Origin: Dirofilaria immitis
Lineage: Eukaryota; Nematoda; Chromadorea; Rhabditida; Onchocercidae
NCBI GenBank assembly: GCA_024305405.1
Contig: JAKNDB010000107.1
Coordinates: 744,001-808,000, forward strand
Length of the DNA: 64,000 nucleotides
Direction of reading: 5' to 3'
Shown piece after piece: positions 1 through 12,498 of this stretch. The stretch's first letter is position 1. Each line of letters opens with the position of its first letter. The notes below the pieces were generated by a model. It saw only the letters and a list, made by a program, of their open reading frames with translations, had not been told where the DNA came from and did no database searches. A program made the translations under genes and the position numbers.

Positions 1-3000
1 ATGTGTATTTATTGTTGCTACACACCGGCAGCACTAATCTCTGATCAACGACTGACTTATTGCACTTCGGTTAAAAATTGTAAACAAATAATACCCATCA
101 TCATCGAGAAGAGCCTGTAGCTTTAAAAAACGCACTTTTTTTTTTTTTTTTGCTTTGGCTGCCATCCAAAATGATATTAGTATTTCTGGTTCAAAACAAG
201 CTATGCATATATATTTTTTTAATCCAAAAGAAACTATTTGAAATTATTTAAATGAAATAAATTATATCGAACGATAATAGAGGATAACAGTTAGTTAGTT
301 ATACATAATAATTAATAATTTTCTAGCCAATAACTCTATAGATGAAATGTGCATATGTTTGCTTGCTATTGATGAAAGCATAGCCATCATGATAAGTTGA
401 ATGTTTCAAAATTGATCGGTTTATTTAACCATAACATTTCAGATTGTTTTGAGGCAAGTATGAAGGAGAGAAATAAATATTCTTCATGAAAGAATCGGCA
501 TAAAAGATTGAATTATCCGAGAGAATGCCCGGGAAAATAGCTTGGGAAATATTTTGCTAAATGTGGCAAATAAAATATTTTTCTTTGACTTTTATTTGCA
601 ATAATATTTTACTGAATTCTTGTTTACTTACAGATTCATGCTTCGCCTTTTTCACCTCTTACAATATTTGGGCAATTGAGCAAAATAACATTTCAGGATG
701 CATCTCAATTTTTTAAGAATCCTTAAATTGATAATATAGGCAAATTTCAACCATAATAACTAACATTTTTAATGCAAACTTAAAATTCCAACTTTGATCG
801 TTTTTTCAATGTTAAATGAAAGATGATAATTATGGCAATTTTAGAAAATGAATGTAGGCAGGAAATTCTGTGCGATTTTTTTCAATCTGAGAAATATTTT
901 AAAGATATTATTCTCCATAAATGAAATTTTATTTCAAATATTAATTAATAATGAAAAACAATGAGAATCAAATTGTAAGCTATTCTGTGTTTCACCTATG
1001 AGAATTCAAATTATCAAACACTAATCTCAAACATGAGCATTGCTGTTCTTGAATTTGCAAATTGTGAGTAATGAAAGATGGAAAATTTGTTGCAACAGTT
1101 GTTTAAGATTTTTAATTCGTCAGAAATAGTTTATAAAAAAAGATTGAGTATTGTCAAATTCATAATTCTCGTTATTTTGATATGTTGCCGAAGAAAAAAA
1201 TAGAAACGGGATTTAACGATTTTATAATTTGTTAAAACTTGAGTTAATTTCTTGCAACCGAAAAAATGCATGGAAGAAAATAGGGACATTTTTAAATTTA
1301 TATTTGAAAGTGAATTAATAAAAAGATGAACGGATAAAATTAAAGTCTCGAGAGAAATAAATTAAAATTAAGAATCTTTGGAAATTTCTAACTGAAGAAA
1401 GTTAGGATTTTGTGAAAGTGAATTATCCATAAACACATCAGTTTGCATAAATTATTGAATTATTCAGTGCAGTGTCTTTAATAAGTTAGCTCTTAAATGA
1501 TGCATTTGTATCATTTGATTATCAAAAATTGTACAGATGCTTCAGAAAGCTTCCTATAAATTCTGTTTAAGCAAATGGGAAGTAAATCAGAGTAACAAAG
1601 TGGCACATTGTAAGATTCAATAAATCTTTCCAAGTGAAAAAAAGGATATTTCATATATGGGAAGAAATGCAATGCATACTTTTTCCATATCGCCTAAAGA
1701 ATTTAGTGTATAAAAATGGAAAAATATTCAGAAATATTTTGAACGTTAGTTGTTCAGCAGAGATTTGTAATCAAATAGTTATCGTTTCCGATTTAGTTTT
1801 AGCAATTCATCTGAACAAAGTGCATGAGAAAGACGATAAATGAGAACGGAAAAAAATGAGAGGAAATTGTATAAGAGAATAAACGGTAGATCTTAGATTC
1901 AATAATTTCTGAAATCTAATTTATACAAATAAGAGCGGCAAATTGGAGACTTATCAAAGTTCCAAATAAACTTTGCTGTGCATGGCAAACAAATAATTCC
2001 CGACACATTTCGTGATCTACTATGTACTCTCGATGTTATGAGGGAAGGAATACATTATGAAAAAAGGATAAGAAGAGTCATCAAATAATATCTGTGTTCA
2101 TTTACTTATTTCATATACAATAAACATTCATAGCAAAGCATCACTGCTAAACAAACGAGTTGAAGAGAGTGCTCCTCTATAGCAGGCTTAACAGGGTCTT
2201 CTTTCCCAGCTATGTTTGCCAAGCACTTTCTCTTGGCTGCGATTTTGCTAGATATAGTAGATAAGGATAGTGGATATCTCGTTAATTCATAACGTTCATA
2301 CGCCTTATGAATTAGATGACGAAGCATTTGGCTACCTTAATTACTTCCACCGTTTATGCATGCTTGATTGAATTCATATTTTCAAAACTCAAAAACAGCT
2401 AAGGAAAGAATTAAACGATTAAACGATTTCGTTTTTTTTTTTTTAAAGATTTTCCTCTCTCTCTCTGTTTGTCTATCATGAAGTCTTAAGTGAATGAAAA
2501 GAAATTACTTGAGAATAATCAATCTGGAAGATATACCTTATTGAAATTGAAATCATGCTTCAAAAACTTTTTAGAAAAACAAAAGATCATGTCTTGCCTG
2601 ATTTGCGATTTTTCAAAAATCACATAATGTATAACAAATGAGCATTGATTGATTTATTAACGATCGAACATTATGTATCTCATAAAGCATCATCCAAAAC
2701 TTCACACCCAATTCTCGATTAGTATTTGCATTCCCGCACCATTTTGCATCTCTCCTTGCGCCCATATTTTCAACTGATAAAAATTAATTCATTCCCTTCC
2801 ATGCATTTTATCACCAGATTTTCCATTTGAGGCAGATAAAAGACAAAGAGATGATAATATTAATTAAAAAATATATCTTGCTCAATCTATCGATCACTGC
2901 CGATAATCGAGCGACTCGATCTCAACAGATCTTCACAACCATCCAGCCAATAAGTGAGCAATGTGCCGATTCCCTATAATAATCATAATTTAAAGTGGTG

Positions 3001-3373
3001 ATTTACTATACTACGGTAAAACCTTAATTACAGTCATTTACGATGTATTCGTTCAATCATTTATTAATATTATTATTCGTATTATCTTCCAATTCAAATC
3101 TCACTTCAGAATCTAAGTCTGTATTGTAGAGCCAAATTCTGTAGATACCCAAAAACAAAGATTCAAAAAGTTTATTGTCAATGCAGATATTCGAAATAAG
3201 AATTTGGAAAGTTTACTGTCAATGATGTGATTTTCTAATTTACACTCTTATAACTAGTGGATTATAAAAAATATTTGAATCTGAACTAAGAATATTAGAA
3301 ATTTATAATTATCAAGTTCTCCGTTTAAAATTTTTTTATGTCAAAAAGCAATAAAGATTGAAAAAGGGCTAAA
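1..3373. other. intergenic, no gene recognised
   Basis: AT-rich DNA with poly-T and poly-A runs. The short open frames at 1634-1843 (+) and 2106-2327 (-) show no recognisable domain or convincing splice context. The end of this stretch is the 3' flank of the guanylate cyclase gene, which runs leftward. Confidence 0.6.
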
Positions 3374-6300
3374 TCAGACATCAATTCGAACTCCTCCTCT
3401 CGGTGAGCATTTGAATTCTGGATAACGAGCTGTCAGTAACTGATAACTTTTCAGAGTCATTTGAATTTTATCCGGTAAACCACTATTTTCCATTTTTGCT
3501 GCCAGTGTTACCTAAAACGGTTTTTAAATACAAGGTAATTTCTATACAAAGCAGAGTAACCGAAGAGAACAAATGAAGGATTGTTTCAAAGAATGATAGC
3601 AGAATACTCTGTATATAAATAAATAAACAGAGAAATAAGAATTTATCCAAATGAATGAATCATTTGTAATTCTTCATTGTTTGATTTCTCATTCTTGAGA
3701 TTAATTTAACAGTATTTTCCTTCAGTAATCAAATTAAATTCGTAAAAGTATTTTGACCAAATTTTTCATTTGTTATAACTGTTTTCGTTTCATTTACATA
3801 TCTTTTGATCTTCAAATAAAGTCAAAAAACAAACTGTTCGTCCAAAAACACAGTATCTCGGTGCATTCAGGCCAACAACTCCGGCAAACACAGGTCCCGT
3901 ATTAAAACCCCAGCGACAGTGCAGCTTTTGTCCTGGTCTATGCGGTATTTCAAATTCGGATAGGAACTGGAAATTTTAATTTTTGCTTTATTAGCAAAAG
4001 TTTCTTTAAAATCAATGTTGTAATAACGACTGCTCCAAAAATCAAGGCAGTGAAAAGAGGCTTTCTTGAAAAAATATCTTCCAACAATTAATATCGTCCT
4101 AAAAATTTGTTAGCTCAAAATGTCACCTAACCACTTTTTGAACTTATTTCTCGTTCAAAATTGTTTTGAAAAGATATCAATACCGCTCCTAACTAAAAAG
4201 AGGGAATTAAAACTTACATCTCTCATCATAATTGCAACAGAAGCAATGTCTCGAACATGATTATGACGGCTGATAATTGGTACTCCTGATGTTACCATAT
4301 ATGCATCGCCAATTGTTTCGACCTTAAAGGAAAATTACATGTAATGAAGAACTTCTTAAAATAGAAAATATGATTTAAATAAATGAAAATGTTGATTTTT
4401 AAGATTCATTTCTTGCAAATAATTGCTTTTTAAGTCTGTCTTAGATATCATAGCATCAGTCAATACCTTGTAGCAATGATGTTGCGAGATAAACATATCA
4501 AACTTTTGGAAGACACCGCTCAACAATGCTACTACTTCCATCGGTAAACTTTCACTGCAAAGCGATGTAAAACCGACAACATCCGAATACATCACTGTTG
4601 CTGACTTATAATTCTTTGGATCCACTCGACGACTTATCTTCAATTCGTCAGCTATCGATCTGAAATATTAATTGCGTTACAAATCACTTATTTTCATGAG
4701 CATTTAAATTCTTTTAAATTTTTGCTAGATCTATCAGCGAAAGCCGAAACATATAAGTAGTTATATATAGGACATTAAAATAAATAGCACGCCAAAATTA
4801 CGAGATCACTGAACTAAAAGGATGGAAATATAAAAATGTTCTCAATCAAAATACTCGATTTATTCACTGGTTAACAAAATGAGATCAATCCGTCTAGGAT
4901 CGACAAGCTGAAGGATATATAAGAGAATGTTTGAGGAAAAATGATCAGTTACTCGACGACAACTGCAGTTTAACTCCCCGGTCAAGGAGGGCTAGTTATT
5001 CGATGATAGCCCAAACTGTGTTCGACAGACACAGTTAAGGAACAAGAATCTTCTTGTAACAAAAATTACAATTCAAAGAAAAGAAGGCACGGAAACAGCG
5101 GTGGTGATAGAAAGAAGAACGACAGATCCAAAGGAAATATACGACCTCTCAGTAAGCATTAAGATATTTATTCGTATTCTTTGATACTTCTATGTTCGTG
5201 TTCTTTAATACTTCTATGTTCGTGTTCTTTAATATTCCTGTGTATTGCGCATTTGATTCACATCCTTGTATAAACACGATGTTATGTTTGTAATATCATA
5301 TCATATAGGCCCAAATATATAAGAAGATTCTTTCCTCCTATTCGAAAGAAAGAAATTTAAAAGTTACCCACTGTTACTCCTTTTTTTCCAACAAGAGATC
5401 TATTCTCCTTGAATATTTTCCAACAATGAACGACAAAGATGGATAGAAATAATCAAAATGAATTTAATGTCTTTTTTTTTATTAATTTAAGGAGAGAATA
5501 AATATGGTTTCATTCCAAAAGTTATGCTCCTGATGACAATCATTAATCTGTAATTGATGGATGAAGTTTAATTTAATGCCTTACTTAGGCAACAGTTCAA
5601 GAAGCAAACGTTCAGCATGCTCTTGCGTTTGTTCCAATTGTCTCGTTCGTTCCTTCACCAGCATTTCCAAATTGTTCGTGTACTGCAGGATAAATTAAAA
5701 CTTTCTATTTCATATTTTCAATTTCCAGCTTATATTTTGATTAAGATTTGTTAGTAACATTAATCGTCATGCATTGAAGATCAGATCATCTTAATAATGC
5801 AATTTTTAACAATATCTCTTCAAGTTTTTCGTTATCATTCAATTCGAAATATCGCAAACCAATATTCTATCTCCAATACTTCCATAAATTCCAATGATTG
5901 TTTGAAAAAATTTTAACATTGAAAGAAAATTGCACCTGTTCAAGATTTTTGATCATCTGATCAACCAAACTGCCCGATCTAAAATTTCGTTAGAAATAGC
6001 TTGTTATATAGTTGCAGAATGATTGCAATAACAAATTAATAATCGCTTTCCATGATATGTAAGTGATTCCAACCTTATCTCAATAGAATTTCCAATAGTT
6101 AATATATTGAAAAAATTCAATTTACATTTTCAGTGTAGCATCTGTAATTTTTCGTGCCAATGTCGCATCAGGACGTTGATCTATAATTCCAGACCAGCAT
6201 TTGTGCATTAATCCAAGCAAATCCGGATGCACTTCGATGTTCGTTGGGATACATGGATAAGGTGGAATTAACGCTTCAGCAGTCTCACAAAAAATATTCA

Positions 6301-9300
6301 AAGTATCCACATCCGATGGTTTGGTATCTGAAATTCACTAATCAAATTTGTTCATCCATAATTCTAACTTATTTTGTACAGGCCTTCTTTATTGTCTTGC
6401 TATATCCGTTCTATACTTCCTTTTAAAAATTTAACAATTACCGATATTTAGGCAAATTATATAAACACATACCATAATGATCATTGCCGAATACAGTGGA
6501 TTTCCTGCGAAAAACAATTTCATACAATATCATTCCAAATGCATATATATCAGCAGCCTGTGCTTGCTTAATATTAAACGTTATCATTCCTCTACTCATA
6601 TTTTTCAAATTGCGACGCATTTCTGGTGAATAATAGTGTAAATCTGAAATTATGATTTTAGTAAAATCTATTCCAAAGAATATGCTATATATTTTAATAC
6701 TTGCTTCTAGCAATATAATATGAGGCTTAGAATCATAGTATTTTTATCATTGTTCTAATGTATAGAAAATTTTTTTTTTTTTAATATTCTTTCATACTTA
6801 ATAGAATCATAAACCTTGCAAAAATTCCTTTTGCATATTTTTAACGAATATAAATTACTGATAAAATAATCAAATGTAATTCATGCTGTTGAGAAAAATC
6901 AATGATAAAATTTCGATTTCTTTTTATCAATGTTAAAATCCAAAAAAAAATTATTTTGACGGACCTGAATTTGGAATTAGCCATATCCTATTTTTGGCGC
7001 TTATGGCACCCTTTACATACCACTTGCAGAGTAATTTCGACAAACCAAATCCAGAGAGTTTCAGAATCCATCGACTATCAATGAGACATTGTGATGGAGT
7101 TAGTGAACCATGATAACCAACTGTTGAGGCATGTAAAAATTCCAATCCCTGAGAATCAAAATTAAATATATCATATATGTCATACATACAGCACACAGCA
7201 CACAAGATTTCTTGAATTTATAGAAGGTGTTTGATTTTAGAAAGATTAATCAAAGATTGAATTTTTTAAAATCTGTACGCTTTAAAATATATTCGAAAGA
7301 TTTGTAGAATTTTTCAAATTATTCATGCTTGCAAAAATAAAATTTAAAAAGATCATTCAATTCAAAACAATCACAAAAAAACAGACTCTAATGATATCAC
7401 GAACAAAAGCTCGTTTGAAATTTTCTTGAAATGCTGAAATAGTCTCGTTATTATTGCTCTGCTTATCTCTCGAATCAATCGTATTAATAAACATTAAATC
7501 AGCTAATGTCCCACGGAAACAATGATTCCAAATTGCATAGAATTCGGTTCGTTTATCAAAGCATATCCCAATAAATTGATTGATATTATCGTGTACTAGC
7601 TGTTTCATCTAAAAGAAAAAAATAATTAAGAATTACATTTTAATAGTTTATCGAGAATGGAAATTATTGATAACTATTGAAATATCGTTTTATACTAAGA
7701 ATCGTATGCTAGAAGCAAAATTAAATTTCTAACAATATGTATTTGCTCCAGTCTATAGATTAATTTGCAAATTATGGATATTGATAAGCTGTTATTTTAT
7801 CAATTCCTTATTTGCATGCATCACCTGATGAAGTAGTGTGACATCGGATTTATCAAAAAATAATCCTGCTTTGAGTACATATGGCTCTACAATCACTGTT
7901 CCAAATTCAATTACTGCAAACTCTCTACAGCGCAATAAATCCTTTAATTTTAATTTTGATTCCACTTGATTCTGTAAACTTTGCACGGATATCATCTGTA
8001 ATTTGGAAATAAAGCTTGTTAATTGATTTGGCTATTTGCTAAAAAAAATTTTAATAAGATTTTCTCTTATTTAAGCTTTTAATTTAACATCCTTCTTGTT
8101 TTTTCAGGCATTTAAAAGTTTAGATCGAAAGAGATGAAAACAATAAAAATAATAATTATTTACCGAAGGTGTCTCGACATTAACAAATTTGAGAAGTTGA
8201 TGAGAGATCGCCCAAGGCATTTCTGCTGTTTCACCACTTTTTCTACGAATATATTTAAATTGTTTCAAAACCAATTATAATTTCATGTATTCTTAAATAG
8301 TTATAATTTGAAAAAGTTAAAATCTCGATTAGGAAGAAAACTATGAGGTTAAAAATTTTAAATCTGAAACTGAAAATGATTAAACTTACGATTTCCGATA
8401 AGTAAGAAAAGCGCAAAATAATAAAACAATGATCATTATTGTTAGGAAAATTATCAGTATAGTCCTGAAATATGATTATATATAGATACTGATAGTGCAA
8501 TTATCTATTAATTCTGCTTGTATGATTATCATAAAATTAAAACTTCTTTCGTTCCATCAGAAGCTAGATTTTGTTCTTTAATCAATCAGAATACTTCAAA
8601 TATTATTACTTCGTTTGATCACATATCTCGCCTTCAAAACCGCATGACGGCATATCCACCGGAATATTTTTTGTTATAGTTGTATTATAATTGATAATTT
8701 TGCCGGTCTGAAAATTTTCAATAAAAATTTTTCAATAGCAAGCTTCAGATTCTCTTACTTTTCTATGGAAGTACACCAACAATGAAGCTTATTCATTTAA
8801 ACATATGGTTATTGAGGCATACTGAAAAACATCAATGAATTAAACTATAATTTCATAGCAAACGATTTAATTTTTAAAATACTTAATCCCATTTTGTATT
8901 TCGATTCCTATAATACTCTCCTGTTTTCAGTGTAGAAATAATATTTCTCATCTGTAATGATAAATAGAATTTTAAACAAAAAAGCTACTATTAAAAATTT
9001 TTGAATTTGACAAATCATCGTCAGGAGTGTAAAATTTTTCAATTTAATTTTTAATATTTTATGAATAATCTTTCTATATACTTAAGAATAAATAAAATTT
9101 TGAAATCGAAATTTTTAAAATAATTATCGAAGTTTTTGTAAAAAACAATTAACCAAAGTGATGCAATATTCATTGACTCCTTTCTCTTCAATTAAATTCA
9201 TATCACATTCTTCTGTTGGAAACAGATCGACGATGTTAACTGGTTCATTTCCAAATACTTCAACATATTTAGCTTGAAATGGGGTTAATCGAATTGCATA

Positions 9301-12300
9301 TTGATTTAGCCATATTGAGCCAAATGGTCCTACAATGCTTATTCCTAATTTCTCAAAAGAAATTTTGCTACAAATTGAACATTAATTAAGTTTGCATATT
9401 TTTAAAAATATTAAAATAAAACCATACGAATAACTTATTGCAATATATTTTATAAGAAAATAAAAAGATTTATTTGAATTCAAATTAAAACTATCACAAA
9501 CCTCTGAAATGACTATTTTTAAGCTTATTAATTAATAATTCTGATTGTTGAAATTCGCTGAAATTTTGCAATGTTTGAAAAATATTTTGAAGAAGTGTAG
9601 AATACAACCATCCCGATTCATAAAGTTGAGCATACAATAAAATCGTTAGCTGAAGTACAATAAGTTTTCAAGTGCAATAAGAAAAGTTTAACAGATCAGC
9701 ATATTATCATATTTGTATAATGCAAGATCTCAGAAAAAAAAAAAAGATAAAAATGTTAAAAAGCTTTGTTATCATTAAGTGATGAAAAGTTTGTCAGAAA
9801 CAAAAATTAAACTTTTCACTCTCTCCTTGTTCTAAATCATTCTTACAATCATTTAATCATTTTTAAGCTTTTCTTTTTTTTCGAAGATGTAATTTTATAA
9901 AATAATTCGAAATAAGAATAGAAATATTCGAAGAGAGAAGCTTACATCATTAGTGACTGCTGGAATGTTATTTTTTATGATTGATAAATTGCGCAACGAA
10001 TAATAATTGTTAACAAGCTAAAGTTAAATGATATGATAAGGAAAATAGTTTTGTAATAAATAAGTTTTCTTACAAGAAGTTAAAAAAATTTGATGAGTAA
10101 TTTCTTTAATCAATCTAAAAGATAGTATAATTCGTTTTAAAGTCAATTTAGCCATACTAATTTTAATTATCAAATTTTGATCCTTTCTTTAATTAAATGG
10201 TGAAATAAGAGAATGAGAATTATATTATAATTTCCAAAATCAAGTTCAATATTAGGAAATGATGAACATTTAAATAAATCATTTCAAAAACTTGCAATAA
10301 TAGTTCCATCGAAATACAATTTCATTGTTTCATTTATGCTATTATTAGGAAGTATCCATGGTGGCCTGAATTCTTCAAAAACAAAAAAATCCAAAAGTAC
10401 AATAACATAAACGGTTGGATCAAGATTAAGTTGTTTGACAGCTGCCAAAAATTCTATATAATCATGAAGATAATATCCAAATATCGGAATCCAAACTGAA
10501 ATATTTGAAATTTTGAAATCCTAAAGAAGCATCTAAAACAACACTTATCATCTTTTGTTACATTAAAATACTCATTAATGATAAACATTTTTTTATCTGT
10601 AGGCTAAACAAATTTACAAAAAATGAAAAATTTGAAATATACTTCTGGAAGTGTTTTTAATTTCCATTAATATATCTACCAATGGTCGTCGAGCTGTATC
10701 GGATGTATTTACATGGATATCGCTTAATAAAGAAATACCATTTAATTTGAATACCATGCGGATATTTGCAATTTTCAATTTAGTAGTATATTCATCATCA
10801 AAAGCTATCACTGACCAAATTAATACCACCTGTTTGATAAAAATGATAAGAGTTATAATTAAAGAATGATGGAAAATAAGAAGTAATTAATACCAAAGAT
10901 AATTGATGAATTATTTAAAAATGATGAAAATTGTTAACAATTAAATTATTCATAGGATATTCAATTAATTATACTATGTAACAATAGATGAATGAAATTT
11001 GTAAATCAAACTTATGAATCAAATTTCATCTTACCTTTTTCCAACTCATTATTTTAAAGAATGTAACCAAATTAAATGCGGCATTTAATGATGAAATAAT
11101 TGATGTCTGTAAAAGTAATAATGTAACAAGAAAAAAAAATATGCAAAAAATAAACGGAACATGCAGAATATATTTAATAATTAAAAATTACAAAATGATT
11201 AAATAATATGTGAAGAAAACTTCAAAAGTAGCCATCATTACTTCTTTAGAAATCAATCAATTTATTCAAATTAAATTCTAATAAAATTAATGAAATTAAA
11301 TCAGTCAAAAATAAAAAAATAAAAAATAAAAATAAATAAATAATAATTAAAACCTGTACAACAGGATTACGATAATTATCGAAATGTTCATTTTCAAAAT
11401 TGAATTGTAAAATATTCCATTCTTTTGCTAATCTTCCAGCAATACGCAAATCTAAAAAAAAAAACAATTTGCTAATATTTGAATGAACTTTGCAAAATTT
11501 GCCTATTTATCCATCAATCTGTTTTCTGAAGCTTTAAAAACGACTAAATAACTGAAATGAATTATCATCGAAACAATAAAATTGCAAAGAAGAAATTTCG
11601 AAATTAGAGCTTCGAAAAAAACTTAACTATTAAAAGCCGCTATATTTTAAGCAATAGATTCGTAATATTAAATAAAGTATAGAAATTAATATCGAGTAAA
11701 GAATATTTGTAGCATAGATACGAAGTAAAAGAAAATCGTTCAAGTATATGATAATAGAATTTAGTGAATAACTAAAATACGAAATTCAATAACATAAAAC
11801 TAAATTCGAGTCACCGCTATCACAAGTTGGTCCAAAGAGTGCTTGAAGATTATTTTGATAATACGTTTCGGCAATAATTGCAATATCATGACCTTTATGC
11901 TTATTTTTAAAACAATTCATCGATAATACTGGTAGCAACCTAAAAATGTTTTTTTTTTTTTTCTGCAATATTTCAGTAAAACTTGAATATTTTATTGATG
12001 TTGAAGAGAAAAAAGTGAAAAGAAATAGTGTTGAAAATTTATTGGAATCTTTCTTCGAAGTTTCAAAAATGATACTTCTCATGGGATATTATCATGATGG
12101 CATAATTAAACTCTGATATAAAAGAGCAAGTTAATAATTAACACTATCAGCAAAATATTATGAAGAAATTTAATTGCAATAATAGTTCATAATTCTTTTC
12201 TATTCAAAATTAATTTAATCAAATCATGAAATCATATATGATAATATGTTTAGCATCTTATAATTCATTAAAATATTGAAGCAGCAAATTATATCAAAAT

Positions 12301-12498
12301 ATTTCGCTTCATTCTATTGATAACAGATCAATCAGTAAAAATCCACCTAAATTGATAATCCTGGAAAGATTGTGTAATAGTTTCATCATTCAAACCAGCT
12401 TGTAAAAAATCGGGTGCCATTGGAATTGTTGTATTTGCATAAATTAGACCAATATTGATTACTGATGAGAATGCATCAATCGGGATTACCAAAAACAT
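3374..12498 (-). CDS. receptor-type guanylate cyclase (24 exons, about 1080 aa)
   Basis: Membrane guanylate cyclase, which makes cGMP from GTP. Exons 5' to 3' (+ coordinates): 12347-12498, 11815-11939, 11354-11451, 11035-11106, 10643-10829, 10292-10495, 9946-10017, 9502-9649, 9154-9367, 8886-8951, 8610-8707, 8390-8464, 8164-8242, 7825-7995, 7387-7608, 6965-7148, 6473-6643, 6126-6327, 5936-5978, 5585-5682, 4467-4659, 4218-4322, 3835-3966, 3374-3511. Order: ANF-type ligand-binding ectodomain ([16 protein letters not shown]), one membrane helix ([20 protein letters not shown]), kinase-homology domain lacking HRD/DFG ([17 protein letters not shown]), dimerisation coiled coil ([18 protein letters not shown]), cyclase domain ([37 protein letters not shown]). 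Metal aspartates and guanine-selecting Glu and Cys are present; the catalytic Asn/Arg pair is not. Length and residue pattern suggest a DAF-11-like subunit, from memory only. The ATG at 12498 opens a plausible signal peptide; a further 5' exon is possible. The joins 10292/10017 and 8886/8707, and the acceptor near 9367, are unresolved. Confidence 0.9.
5174..5242. repeat. 24-bp tandem repeat, about 3 copies
   Basis: Three near-identical 24-base units (TTCTTTAATACTTCTATG core) starting at 5174, 5198 and 5222, the last partial. They lie in the long guanylate cyclase intron 4660-5584, whose central part is less AT-rich than neighbouring introns. Confidence 0.85.
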
